A stretch of DNA of 64,000 nucleotides from Sipunculus nudus (GCA_026874595.1 CM049306.1:93115642-93179641); one strand, 5' to 3'; shown: positions 49,800-59,169, counted from the first letter of the stretch. Numbers and translations are program-made. The notes: generated from the letters alone by a model not told the origin.

Positions 49800-52700
49800 T
49801 ACGTGTCAGAAAGAATGCCTGAGACCACGGCTCCTATTAATTGGCCAAAGAGGTAGATGGATGAAACGAGTGGTATCAACCAAGCCCGGTCGCACACCAG
49901 TTTATACTGAAGGATAAACATAAACAAAAATGAATAAGATCAAATAAAAATGTTATATGTTACAGGATAAACATTAACAAAAATAAATTAGATAAAATTA
50001 AAGGTTTTGTAGCAGGATAAACAAAAACAAAAAAGAATAAGATCCAATAAAATATTTTGTTGCACCATAAACATAGACAAAAATGGATAAGATCTTGTAA
50101 CGTTATTTAACGTTTAGGATAAACATATAGAAAATGAATCAGATCTAAGAAAAGCATGCTGCAGGATAAACCGATAGTAATAACTAGTGTCCAACCAAGT
50201 CGAAGAATACATTGCTGCATATATCGAGATTGTAAAGATTGAAGCAAAGGTTGCAGGATAAACCAAGATTTAATCAGTTATAAGAACTAATTAAAAGTGC
50301 ACGAATAAGACAACCCTCGAGCGCAAAGGTACACTGTGGGAGAAGGGGGAAATGATATCGCTATCATACACAAATTATAGACCTAAAGATGTTTAGATCA
50401 AAGATGAGTCAAGCGTAATGATTAACCGGGAGTTATTATGATCAAACGCATCATTTTCTATAGAAAAGTTTTAATATACAAACCAGAAGAGAGCTATCTA
50501 TCAGCTGGATGCCAACGTGTAAAATCACTCGTGTTTGAATCCCACATCTATAATTTGACATACAAATTACCTTGGGAAGAAAAGTCCAAGATATGTGAAA
50601 ACTTAAAGGAATTGTTTTCACCTGCCTAATTATAAGTCCTAGCTAGAGCAAGGGTGCCTGCTGACAGGTCTTGATGGATAGAAGCAGGCGGCTTCTTATA
50701 CACATTTAACAAACGTAATCTCTCTCCTGGTGGCTGTTTCATTCAATTATTTGGCAAGTCATCAAGGCCCTATCAACGTCTGATGACCTCTGTCATGATT
50801 AAATACTATTAGTATGCATGGATTTTGCCAGAAATCGAACTTAGGCGAGATATTATATTGATAAATGTTTCTGTTGAGTTTATCAAAATCCATCATTTTC
50901 CAGGTAAGTAATCGAGGCGTTACCACAAAGTAGCCTAATGACCTCTGACATTAATAATTATGCGTATATTTTGCCCATAATCGAACTTGGGCTAGATATT
51001 CTAAGGGTTATTAGTAATAGTGAGTTTCGTGAAATTCCATCAAAGCACTGGTAAGATATCGCTGCAACACTAAACGTTAACGGATGGAGGGACAGACAGA
51101 CGGACGGACCGTGGATATACCATAATACAACGTGTAAATATACGTGCATGCGTGTTTCTTGGTGATTTATAGGTATCTTATTATAGAGTGTGCATTCTAG
51201 CATTTGGCAAGCATTTTCCTGCCAAGACCTCACGTGATAAAAAAATATTCGACGTCAGCCCTTGCACTGCTAAGCCTAAAAAAAATCAATAGAAGGCAGA
51301 GAAATACGGCAGATCCTAATTTAGACAAATGATTGGGCATACCCAGGGCCTGCAGATCGAGGCTAGTGAATATTATGTTTTGACATCACGCTTTATAACT
51401 GAACGTATTACGGATGATGGATGTTTGTTCAATTATGAGGAAATATACTATGTTATTTTACGACGGCAAATATGATGAAGAAACTAGACACAAATTACAT
51501 CCGACAAACACAGGTAGACATTCTCTAGGATATGTATAATTTGTAAAATGTTCGGAAATCTTTTGTCAGTTTATATGACTTGATATCTTCAAATTTACTT
51601 CTTTGTCCCTTTCTTTAACCTTTGTTAGTAGTTTATGGACCTAACAAGTAGTACCGGATATTATGTACATAAGACTATATATGTATGTAATACTTAAACA
51701 TAATACAATAACGGGCACAGAAGCATTTTTTCCTGCATGTAATTTAAAAGCTTATAACTATATGAATATTTTGAAGTTACTTTTGTTTATTTTGGACAAT
51801 ATGATTGATATATTACATTGAATTGAAAAAAGAAGCCCTTGATTTTGATTACAGTCTCTTCGTCCATTTGGTGCTTAATGAAATTTGGCGAATATTCTTT
51901 GATAATATAAAAAATTATATTAGAGTTGATGAAGGACCAAACAGGCAATATGAGATGTGAAACGTCATAACGAAAACCTACATTTACATTTTGCAACCTT
52001 ACGGTGTTTCTTAATCTTATTGCCCAGTTAAATGGCGTCACTCGTGGATTGGCAGCTTCATTTTAACAACTACATTTGTAGTATAATTATGAAACTAAAC
52101 AATCAATCAGCAACAAAAATGTATTTGCTTGAGCATGTACCAAGTGACATTGACCTTCAGCAATAAAGTTTTAAAGAATATAGTTTTCGCAGATATTGAT
52201 TTAATGATTTACAAAGGTATTAATGTTTTTGGTTTATTCTAGTTAATTAGACCTTCCTCCATTGCAGCTTACTTTTAAGGTCTTATCTGTCAATTTAAGA
52301 CAAGGTCAACAAATTCCGATGGATGCTCCACTGTAGAGCACAATATAGAGCTGAATCCGCCTTCATGAATATTAATGAGTTACTAAAGAAGTTATGGCTT
52401 TGGTTTTATTCAAATTAAAATTGCCTGTGCCTTATTCCTTCACTCCTGCTTTTTTTTAACCGATCTGACACTTTAAGACGAGATTAACAAATCTCCAAAG
52501 GCGCCTGAAATAGGAATAGACTAAAGGCCTTAATCTGTCTTCATGAATATTTTGATGCTTCTTTTAGATTTTTCTCGTTACTTACATATGAATGAGTTTT
52601 TAATACATATGAACTCAATATATTGCATAAAGAAAAACACCTGACCCTATAAATTTCCGAAAATCACTTATCTCGTTAAACATATATTCTTTTCTTAACA

Positions 52701-53117
52701 ACATACAACGTTCATTCGTCTACTTACTTGTTCTAGAATTGTGTAGTAGAAGACTGAGCGATCAAAGATGAAATCCTCACATGGCTTTGTGGACACATTA
52801 CTCCCTATAAATTCCGTACGGTTCCAGAGTTTCGTGTTCTCTGTTGTTATATTGTGAAAATTCAAGTCAAACATCTTACAATTGCTGTATTTGTCTCCTT
52901 CCGATGGGATCGCAATATATTTCTGCCGAATGCCTGTGAGATTGTCAAGGCTAAGCACACGACACCAGTGGTCTTGGTTGGGGGCCATGAAATTATTCAT
53001 GAAGCTCTGATATCCAGGAGACAAGTTCACAATCCCTATGGCAAAAAAAGCCAGTATCTGATAGGTCTTAAAATGTCCAATATCGTCAAAGATTTCATCA
53101 AAATGGATCACAGCCAT
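40493..53117 (-). CDS. SLC22-family organic ion transporter (whole gene, nine coding exons)
   Basis: Coding exons in transcript order: 53117-52728, 49906-49803, 49491-49337, 45204-45036, 44822-44684, 44427-44333, 43588-43368, 41475-41291 and 40633-40493. Lengths are 390, 104, 155, 169, 139, 95, 221, 185 and 141 nt, 1599 nt for 532 residues plus stop, and all phases join. The family is a 12-helix major facilitator carrier of the plasma membrane that moves organic cations, zwitterions such as carnitine, or anions. Signatures: a long extracellular loop 1 with Cys and four sequons, SD-x-FGRKK after TM2, MESVGPQWR, VESPRWL, GELYPTVIR and LPETKDLDLPET. Exon sizes 104 and 155 are, as I recall, the same in vertebrate SLC22 genes. 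Substrate and subfamily cannot be decided from sequence by eye. Confidence 0.93.
41085..41112. repeat. Poly-C/poly-A tract
   Basis: About 13 C followed by about 14 A, in intron 8 of the transporter. Confidence 0.85.
41150..41287 (-). mobile_element. tRNA-derived SINE-like element, second family, copy 2
   Basis: On the - strand GGAGTAGAGCGCATCTGATAAGG and GAGTTTGAATCTC resemble the D-arm, anticodon region and T-arm of a tRNA. The following words match the element at 31370-31515. It ends only a few bases from the donor of exon 8. Confidence 0.55.
41291..41475 (-). CDS. SLC22 transporter coding exon 8
   Basis: 185 nt, residues 425-486 (IPQWIVTALAVGGNMFAAAS...GELYPTVIRTNGVGF). It covers TM10, the conserved E-L-x-PT-x-x-R motif and TM11. 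The acceptor CACAG directly abuts a roughly 60-bp (AT)n tract (41479-41539). Donor GTAAGT, phase 0. Confidence 0.95.
41476..41540. repeat. (AT)n microsatellite at the 3' splice site of intron 7
   Basis: A TA tract of about 60 bp forms the 3' end of intron 7, leaving almost no pyrimidine tract before CACAG. Confidence 0.95.
41875..42745. repeat. Mosaic minisatellite, 25-bp and 23-bp units
   Basis: More than 30 units end in GAGAATCATAACACA or a close variant. Type A carries CTCTGTGTGCGAGAATC (about 25 bp); type B carries CTGCATCTGAGAATC (about 23 bp). Types recur in similar order (several A, then B, then an ACGCA-type unit), which suggests higher-order duplication. It lies wholly in intron 7 of the transporter. 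ORFs over it are artefacts. Confidence 0.95.
42746..43360. other. Intron 7 sequence without further features
   Basis: No recognisable element besides a small repeat (GGACAAAGGTATAA twice near 42995-43035). Confidence 0.5.
43368..43588 (-). CDS. SLC22 transporter coding exon 7
   Basis: 221 nt, residues 351-425, from WFGTSLGYYGLSL through TM8 and the FRFGRRPSQS loop into TM9. The 3' junction AAAG|GCAAGT fits a GC-AG intron. A GT donor 4 nt further on does not give a phase compatible with exon 8. Confidence 0.9.
44333..44427 (-). CDS. SLC22 transporter coding exon 6
   Basis: 95 nt, residues 320-351. It encodes the loop end and start of TM7 (TIFDLFRTPNLRNRTFVQC). Acceptor TTTCTATAG, donor GTATGA, phase 2. 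Confidence 0.92.
44684..44822 (-). CDS. SLC22 transporter coding exon 5
   Basis: 139 nt, residues 273-319. ILVESPRWLISQKRFKDARR carries the conserved ESPRWL motif at the start of the large cytoplasmic loop, followed by an Asn/Glu-rich stretch. The donor is a weak AGT|GTACTC, chosen because it gives phase 0 and joins exon 6 in frame. Confidence 0.88.
45036..45204 (-). CDS. SLC22 transporter coding exon 4
   Basis: 169 nt, residues 217-273. It opens with MESVGPQWR, the conserved loop of the family, then TM5 and TM6 (WFALGFCILPGIAYFV, LQLIMAAPSVIELFCV). Acceptor TTCTTCAG, donor GTAAGT, phase 2. Confidence 0.95.
45709..47250. mobile_element. Repeat element with four internal units of about 335 bp, in intron 3
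   Basis: The internal units begin at GTTAACCAGGCACAAATCG and its variants (45789, 46121, 46461, 46798) and share GGACCTAGAATCTT, GAAAAGTCTC, TCTGTTACCCATATCC and TTTCTGCAGACT. The ends carry AGCTCAGCTGACT (about 45709) and the inverted AGTCAGCTGAGC (about 47211), then GACCCATGGGTCACTTGTT. I associate this ending with dispersed repeats common in bivalve genomes. No transposase is visible. Confidence 0.75.
47309..48940. mobile_element. 1.6-kb hAT-type non-autonomous DNA transposon, in intron 3
   Basis: The ends CAGACATGGGGTAATCG and (inverted) CAGGCATGGGGTGATAA start with CAG as hAT termini do. The flanking 8-mers CTGCACAT (47301-47308) and CTGCAGAT (48941-48948) match at 7 of 8 positions, the hAT target-site length. 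Both ends hold GTAATCGTAATCGATTAC clusters, inverted to each other. Two ORFs of about 100-111 codons inside (47989-48324 +, 48321-48617 -) show no transposase motif. Confidence 0.8.
47989..48324 (+). CDS. Unassigned ORF inside the hAT-type element
   Basis: 111 codons, starting MYTEINIKRAWLLAVLLTNY and containing several Cys. I recognise no domain, and no BED finger or hAT dimerisation motif is seen. It may be a remnant of the parent element's gene or chance. Confidence 0.2.
   Translation: MYTEINIKRAWLLAVLLTNYPVFGTRTPSCLCFVGYVKLYPAGDRPDAAHAVAIIRSQVIKVVLYSGPCYVICETGHKYRLRVLNSLNIQHYGQVHLYNIMSSGNCTYQSV
49150..49260. repeat. (AT)n microsatellite with GA-rich tail, intron 3
   Basis: A TA tract of about 64 bp (49152-49214) followed by GAGAGAGACAGCTAGACAGA. 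Confidence 0.9.
49337..49491 (-). CDS. SLC22 transporter coding exon 3
   Basis: 155 nt, residues 165-217. It completes D-T-FGRKK and encodes TM3 and TM4 (MIGMVLLGGCAAVAAAFAP, YLVFVILRMFCGAAATG). Acceptor AATTTCAG, donor GTAAAT, phase 1 at the end. Confidence 0.95.
49746..49798. repeat. (AT)n microsatellite at the 5' splice site of intron 2
   Basis: A TA tract of about 50 bp that starts right after the donor GTAAG of exon 2 (- strand). Confidence 0.95.
49803..49906 (-). CDS. SLC22 transporter coding exon 2
   Basis: 104 nt, residues 131-165 (YKLVCDRAWLIPLVSS...GILSD). It encodes the end of loop 1 and TM2, running into the MFS motif G-x-L-S-D. The donor GTAAG runs straight into a 50-bp (AT)n tract at about 49747-49797. 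The acceptor (TTTATCCTTCAG) is the first unit of a tandem repeat. Confidence 0.95.
49907..50265. repeat. Tandem repeat derived from the 3' splice region of intron 1
   Basis: Units of about 55-65 bp begin AGGATAAAC and contain ACAAAAATGAATAAGATC. At least five units run away from exon 2. On the - strand each ends GTTTATCCTGCA or a variant, the same word that forms the acceptor GTTTATCCTTCAG of exon 2. Confidence 0.8.
50755..51110. repeat. Two tandem units of about 165 bp plus a GGACGGAC tail, intron 1
   Basis: Unit 1 (from about 50765) and unit 2 (from about 50930) share ATGACCTCTG, AATCGAACTT and GATATT, and end near GTAAG-ATCG. GGACAGACAGACGGACGGAC follows. This is intronic. Confidence 0.6.
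51110..52250. other. Intron 1 sequence without recognised features
   Basis: AT-rich, with no motif or tandem structure seen. Confidence 0.5.
52250..52575. repeat. Divergent tandem duplication of about 180 bp, intron 1
   Basis: Shared words are TTTAAGACAAGGTCAACAAAT / TTTAAGACGAGATTAACAAAT (divergent) and CTTCATGAATATT, the latter recurring near 52362 and 52540. Confidence 0.55.
52728..53117 (-). CDS. SLC22 transporter coding exon 1
   Basis: Residues 1-130. The ATG at 53117 lies in an excellent context (GGCCACCATGGCT) and gives MAVIHFDEIFDDIGHFKTYQ, the family's usual start. An in-frame ATG at 53171 would add 18 residues and is less likely. TM1 (about residues 21-41) is followed by the large extracellular loop with Cys52, Cys80 and Cys113 and sequons at N59, N89, N99 and N107. 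Donor GTAAGT follows at 52727, phase 0. Confidence 0.93.
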
Positions 53118-53171
53118 GGTGGCCTTGCTCTTGATACGGATGTCGAGATATGTCTTTAAACTGGTAAGCAT

Positions 53172-53615
53172 GGTTTGTCAGCAGTCAGAATATAAATCCG
53201 ATTCCTGCCATACAACCATTGTGTAGCAAATCATTTTATGAGCGATATTTCTGTACAAAGTTAGTGATTGGTTAAATGCCCGGAAATGGCACTGTAAGCG
53301 CAAGATACAAAACATACTAAATCGTAATACTGGCGCACGACCACATAACAGCCTGCATGAAGAGGTGTGTGGGTGGCTTGGAATAAATGATGATCCACTA
53401 ACCTGTCTACTGACAGCTGTTAGAAGTAATGACCTTGGAAATACAAATGGGAACAGCCACCTAGTCATCCATCAAGAACTGCCTAAGGTTGTGTCTTTCA
53501 AAATAGCATCCTTCTATTTTACGTTGCTTAAAAAGTCAAAGGTCACACTTGTGTGGACATCAATAAAAATGTGTGCATGTTCTTTGAAATGAAGTTTTAA
53601 GTGGTAAGATAAAAA
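53172..53615. other. Region upstream of the SLC22 gene; promoter not identified
   Basis: No clear TATA or initiator can be assigned for the - strand gene. The ORFs on either strand lack motifs. Confidence 0.35.
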
Positions 53616-53617
53616 GC

Positions 53618-53985
53618 CTGTTTTATATATTTAGCCAGCTCCGGATTCTGGTTACACAGCTCAACACAGAGCATGCATTGATTATTCCTTAGAATAACAT
53701 ATCTCGATCACGAATAAAAATGTCATCAAGCTTGAAATATAATCTATTTGATTATCTTGTCTTGGAAGACCATACTTGATTCCGTGCGAGACGGAATCGC
53801 CTGTTTAATATATTTAGCCAACTCTGGATTCTGGTTACACAGCTCAACACAGAGCATTCAGTGATTATTCCTTGGATTAACATATCTCGATCTCGAATAA
53901 AAATGTTATCAAGCTTGAAATATAATCTATTTGATTATCTTGTCTTGGAAGACCATACTTGATTCTTTGCGAGTCGGAACCGCAG
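53618..53985. repeat. Recent tandem duplication of about 183 bp, two units
   Basis: GCCTGTTTTATATATTTAGCC and the rest of the unit through CTTGGAAGACCATACTTGATT recur almost unchanged at about 53800. Few differences indicate a young duplication. Confidence 0.9.
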
Positions 53986-54321
53986 CACATACATATTGAA
54001 TAAAACGCTGTGGTTTTTAGGCATTATTTTACATGATTTAATAATCATTATTATATCACGATGTCATATACCAATGAGACCCTTGTCACAACATAACTCT
54101 ACAGTTGACGCTAAAGAAAACTTAACTTTTTAATAAAACGGTTACATATTATCAGATACAGTTATTGGAAATAAGATTGGAGACTATCCACACGTATACG
54201 TCATGGTCTGTGTGGCTTCATATAAACATCCGATTTGGCGCACTCGTTGACATAAGACTAGTTGAACGATCTGTTTCTGGGCAACATTACAGTCAATAAA
54301 GGCAGACAACTCACATATATG

Positions 54322-54325
<4 letters not shown>

Positions 54326-54380
<55 letters not shown>
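54326..54380. repeat. (AT)n microsatellite
   Basis: A TA tract of about 54 bp interrupted on its right by the MITE at 54381. Confidence 0.95.
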
Positions 54381-54383
<3 letters not shown>

Positions 54384-54539
54384 TGAAACCTCGTTCAGTC
54401 GAACCCTTAGAAAACTTCGACACATCCGAGGTTCGACACAAGCGGGTTTTATTTGGTAATAAGTTAACTAGAGTTGTCCGGAATATCGAATCTGTAACTT
54501 CGACATAAGCGGGGTATTCGACTCAACGAGGTTTCACTG
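54381..54539. mobile_element. 159-bp pogo/Tc1-mariner-like MITE
   Basis: The perfect terminal inverted repeats CAGTGAAACCTCGTT and AACGAGGTTTCACTG are flanked by TA on both sides. CAGTGAAACC-type ends are typical of pogo/Tigger elements. Subterminal TCGACACA-AGCGGG and TCGACATAAGCGGGG are also repeated. No coding capacity. It sits inside an (AT)n tract, an obvious source of TA targets. Confidence 0.9.
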
Positions 54540-54544
54540 TATTT

Positions 54545-55640
54545 ATATATATACATATAACACACCGCTCGTACATATACTGGTGGCGATGTAATAGAGG
54601 GTGTCGGGCTGCACTACAACAACACGGTGGTTGAACTGCCTTTATTGCGGTACCTTGAAAAACGCAACATAACACGTTGACTGATCCGCTGCCAAGTATT
54701 AAAATATTATCTACATATGACACATACAAAAAGTCATTACTTTATAAGATACAGAATTTAGCATGAATACTACTGGCTGACCGTTATCCTATTAACAACT
54801 GTAACTTAATAATCTTTTTCTCAGCATATTTACTCTATACACCAGTCTATGCTTAACAGCTGGTTAAAACCTCTATCCTGCGTCATAATAATGAAAATAT
54901 TTATAATATTTGTATAATATTATCCTGTAAATGTTAACATCCGATAGTTGTAATATTTCTAAGGTTCAGAAATTGCACCACACTGCTACTAATATATCTC
55001 AATGTACAGTAAATATATACAAATACCTGGAAAAAACCGCAACATAACTCATTGACTGACTCGCTGCCAAGTGACGTTGGTTAAAACTTTTGGCGGCAAG
55101 ACAAGACACATATTATTATTATTCATATTAGAAGGTATATACAGAACAGTTCGTGAGACAACTGCAATAATGTAAATTTAAACATTGTTCAAAATTTAAA
55201 AAAAAAATAATATCTAGGTGCCTTTGAATCATTTAAGTTTATATACACTTATACAATTTAGTTTATTACGAGGTCAAAGTTGACGCATCCAAGTAACAGC
55301 AGGTGTTCAGCGCGTCTGACTTAAGCGCCCCCTACCAGAAACAAAAACAATGCATACAGCTTAACCTGAGCCAATAATATTAGTAGTATAACATGTCAAA
55401 ATACAGAGTAACATTATGCACTAAGGTTGTTCGTCCAAACCTGTAACATTATAGAATTACATCCGTTATAACCTATTACATGCACCGTAATAGTGACCAC
55501 TTCAGTCATAGCCTATTGCATTTACCGTAATAGTTACTACATCAGTTTCACCTTGTCACTTACTCTCCCTCAATAGTGGAATGTCGTTCCGATATTCACC
55601 AGTTAAACAGAATGCCATCTTACTAAAATCATCGTAGAAG
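54545..55640. other. No recognisable gene
   Basis: AT-rich. Short duplicated words (ACTCATTGACTGACTCGCTGCCAAGT versus ACACGTTGACTGATCCGCTGCCAAGT) at about 55050 and 54670 hint at a degraded duplication. CTATTACATGCACCGTAATAGT and CTATTGCATTTACCGTAATAGT repeat near 55475 and 55512. Confidence 0.4.
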
Positions 55641-55659
55641 ACAATTATCCCAGAGGAGT

Positions 55660-55885
55660 GTATATAATTATTGCACCAGACGATAATCATGTGGCATTAG
55701 GACACAGATCACTAAACAGTGTATAGAAAATACACCAGACGATAATACTGTGATATCAGGATATAGATCACTAAATAGTGTGTAGATGAATACACCAGAA
55801 GAAAATACAGTGACATCAGGTCAAAGATCACTAAATAGTGTATAGACAAATACCCCAGACGATAATACTGTAATATCAAGACACA
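55660..55885. repeat. Tandem repeat of about 62 bp, four units
   Basis: Each unit has CACCAGACGATAAT, ATATCAGGA-A-AGATCACTAAA and TAGTGTATAGA. The last unit is truncated. Unit variation is too high and spacing too regular for CRISPR, and this is a eukaryotic genome. Confidence 0.85.
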
Positions 55886-56400
55886 TATCGCACATAACTA
55901 GACAAGTGGGGAATGAAAAAACATAAAGTATAATGTACACCTCAAGATCCGCTGGTCAATTTATTCCATATCACTTGTATAAATACTTGTAAATAATAAA
56001 ACGACAGCTGTTTGATAGTTTTGGCAACGTGAACATCGGAAGATATTGCCAAACCAGCAGGCAGACTGAACAGCCGCACGAACGATTAGAAAAATCACAA
56101 CTTTATACCCGCCACACCCATGTCGAGGTCAGAAAAATTACGATTTGAATCATGGAAAAAGGAAAATGATAGCTGTCAACCGCCTAAATCGGCTAAAGTA
56201 GAGAAATCTGAATAAACATTTCAGATACAACAGTTGAGTTAAAGATACAAAAGTACAATATAAGGAATCTAAGTTTAAGGGAATACACCAATTATTCTCA
56301 TAAAGAATATAAAAAGCAATACGATAATTACCATACACCGAAAAGAGAATCAATGATGCATTTCAGGTCAGCTGCCCGTTTGTGTATGACAGTGGGCTCA
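55886..56400. other. No recognisable gene
   Basis: Nothing clear between the tandem repeat and the integrase remnant. Confidence 0.4.
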
Positions 56401-56459
56401 TCAGGATTATGACAGCGCTGCTGATAAGAGCTAGGGTCATACCGGACCGGTGGCCTTCT

Positions 56460-58180
56460 AATTCGCACCGATCTCCGGGGTATAATAGTGGGTGCGATGG
56501 CCAAATGATTTGCCGAGTATGTGAGCGATCCGGTGGTTCATCATCGTCATTATCGTTGGAACTTTAGTCCTATGACGGAATCGACGATACCTCATTTGAT
56601 TCTTCGGTAATGGACGTTTGTGTTCCGGAGTGACACGTTCCCTCCAATTCCTCGAGAATGAAGCCTTAGATGGCTTGCACTCTGTTCCATTTGACACGTC
56701 ATTAGTCTTACCATACATGCCTGAACTACTAAGAGATACATTCAAACTGACAGCCTTCTGGGCTTCCTTGGAGCAGGAAATACGATTAGTTCCTCCTGAT
56801 CAGAATCATCCAGGGTTTTGTCGCTTCTGCATGGCCTCACTGCTATCCTGGATACATATATTCTCTGGCGCCGTAGCCTGTTTTATGGGTGGTCGCGTTA
56901 TTATCAGAAGATAAAGCGCCTATTGGCAGTATCAAATTTCGATGTAGAATTTTTCGTTGGGCCATCGCCATCTTCAGGATCAAGCTCACACACCGGGATA
57001 TCCGGCTTTTTTTCCATAATATGACATACATTTTCTCCTGCCAACGATCGGCCAGTTTATGTTTTCCCTTTAATGCAAAATTACGGACAATTACGGATTA
57101 GTACACTATCTCCAATATGAAGCACTGCGCCCTTTTTTTCTGCGGTCGAAATTTCGTTTCTGCCGTCCTTGTGCCTGTGGAATACTTTTGGATGCCAAAT
57201 CATATAAGTATCGAAGTCCTTTTTTGATAGTTTCCATGTACCCTTTTCTTTCTCTGTTGGTCCATGTACCAAACGTTCCGCTACTGACAAACTCGGTTGA
57301 CGACCAAACATAAGCTAAAAAGGCGAAAAGCCCATGGTCCGTACAGTTATATACATGTACGATTTGGGTGATGTACTTCTTCAAATCTATCTTTGCAGAT
57401 GATTGCAGGGTGCAAATCCCGGTTGAACCGATCGCATTATCCGTTTCCACGGGGATGATACAGAGATGTCCGGGATTTGGTGATTCCTGCTATTTCATAC
57501 AGGTGTTATATCGTCAACCCTTTAAACTGACGGCCTTGGTCACTGTGTAGTTTCTCTGGGAATCCGTAGTGGACGAGGAAATCGTCAAATAACATTTCAG
57601 CTATTGTTAAAGTAGTTAGCTTTTTTGTTAGGTATGCTTGAGCGTATCTTGTAAAATAGTCAGATGTAACCAAGACATTCTTAAACCCATATTTTGATCC
57701 TTCTAGAGAATGAAAATCCATACAGACAAATTATCGTTGCTGACTGGTAGTGATGTCGATCAGGGGAGCCCTCTGTTTGGGTAAAGTTTTCCGGCGAATA
57801 CATCGGAAAACAACTGTTTATGTGTTGATCAACGTCCTTCGTCATGCTCGGCCAGAAAAACCTGTTGCCTACAAGTTCTACAATCCAATGAGGATGACCC
57901 TTTTAATAATGACATCCAGATATCGCATCTTTACGGTATGAAAACGGCAGCAAGAGTTGAAAATGCACCCTAGTTGCACCGCTGATGGTGCAAATAACAA
58001 TTCCAAAGTTTTTTTCAGTTTGTACAAAGCTCGGGAATCCTTCCAGTGCGGCTGGTCAAGCTTGATTTTTATTCACTCTATTAACGCCATGCATTGTAAG
58101 ATAACAGGATCTGCACGTTGCAATCTGGTCCCTTTTCTGTTTGTCTTCTGGATCACATCGCTGTTTGGTAATGAAGGGAC
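56460..58180 (-). pseudogene. Decayed Ty3/Gypsy-type retrotransposon pol (integrase region)
   Basis: Read on the - strand from 58180 downwards, recognisable pieces come in pol order. A linker precedes the integrase. An HHCC-type zinc-binding region with FFWPSM lies at about 57935-57830. The integrase core runs about 57735-57505 (MDFHSLEGS; VTSDYFTRYAQAYL; HSDQGRQF), so the first two catalytic Asp are present. In the third catalytic region (near 57440) the Glu position reads Asp and is preceded by a TAA stop. The C-terminal part continues in pieces to about 56460. At least three frame changes and several stops make it non-functional. No LTR is recognised, and reverse transcriptase is absent from the window. 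Confidence 0.8.
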
Positions 58181-58222
58181 AACGTTTTGCGACATCGATA
58201 ATATACCAAAATATTGCTACGT

Positions 58223-58369
58223 GGTGACATATAAGCGAACCGAACTGTCTCGCTTGTGAAGCTTGTTTTTCTAGCGAAGCGGTTGGTACGCTGGACTTGT
58301 GCGACGACGACATGGATTCAAATCCGGGATAGGCCCAATGTTTTTCCCCTGATTAATTTGTCTTCGTAA
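58223..58369 (+). mobile_element. tRNA-derived SINE-like element, first family, copy 2
   Basis: Starts GTGACATATAAGCGAACCGA, has TAGCGAAGCGGTTGG (box A-like) and GGATTCAAATCC (degenerate box B), and ends TTTGTCTTCGTAA like the 21-kb copy. It abuts the 5' side of the integrase remnant. Confidence 0.7.
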
Positions 58370-58498
58370 AAAAATGGGGGCTCCTCCGGGATGACGGTAA
58401 ACTTTTTGCCCAGGGAATAAGCTCACCAATGTGTGACTCATGGGATAATTATTCTTGTTCAGATAGCAGAACGCTCTTAAGAGGGGGTGTGTTAATGC

Positions 58499-58630
58499 GT
58501 GACATAAAAGCGGACCGAACTGTCTCGCTAGTGAAGTTTACTTTTCTGGCGAAGCGGTTGGCACGGCGGACTTGTGCGCCACCGACATGGGTAAGAATCC
58601 GCGAGCCTCATTATGGCTTGGGATTCCCCT
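58499..58630 (+). mobile_element. tRNA-derived SINE-like element, first family, copy 3
   Basis: GTGACATAAAAGCGGACCGA and GCGAAGCGGTTGG match the other copies. Box B is disrupted (GGGTAAGAATCC) and the 3' end diverges, so this is a degraded copy. Confidence 0.65.
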
Positions 58631-58747
58631 CAACGCTGGATAGCCGTACTTGGCTCCGTCCGCTTCACACTTTTATCTGCCCAATTTCTATGTGTCTGCT
58701 GCAATAAACAGACTCAAACTTTGACATAAAACAGGAAATGAATAAAG

Positions 58748-58762
58748 ATTCCGGTTCGCGGG
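58748..58762 (+). pseudogene. 3' remnant of a tRNA-Tyr gene
   Basis: GATTCCGGTTCGCGGG is the T-arm end and acceptor strand of the tRNA-Tyr at 59437. The following ~155 bp (to about 58905) matches the 3' flank of that gene (59526-59672), so a whole unit was duplicated here and then truncated. Confidence 0.75.
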
Positions 58763-58910
58763 AACGTTTTTCCATCAGTGTTGGCATCACTGTTTGGCAA
58801 TTGTTCCCATTAATTTTACACACGTCTTTTCAGCTCATGAGTTTCTGTTCATTCCGGCGTGAGATCATTAGTTTTTGTTCACCATAGGAAAACAAAATAC
58901 TTTACCACTG

Positions 58911-58921
58911 GCTACATCCCC
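58911..58921 (-). pseudogene. 5' remnant of a tRNA-Ala gene
   Basis: CTACATCCCC is the 5' end of a tRNA-Ala on the - strand, cut off where it meets the tRNA-Tyr 3' flank (ACCACTGG|CTACATCCCC). The sequence from here to 59444 matches 60878-61411. Confidence 0.7.
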
Positions 58922-59169
58922 ACCTTCTTAGAATTCCAAATGACACTTTCAGGTTGAATTCAAATGATCCGTTCCCTGATCATGCATAAATACGAATCGA
59001 TCTATATTTAACAAGAGTGTTGCTTATTTCATGATCCAGAACGCATATCTACTGGCAAGCATACTTTCTCATCGATTTTATCTAACTGGCGTGACACTTA
59101 GCAGGTTGCATTGGCAAAATAAATGGGATTTTCATGGCCGGCGGAGAGAAAAATAAATCATAAAGAACA

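Noticed and set aside
58223-58369. Functional tRNA gene
   Set aside because: Box A and box B are present, but there is no matching acceptor stem and the sequence recurs with a longer shared unit, so it is a SINE head.
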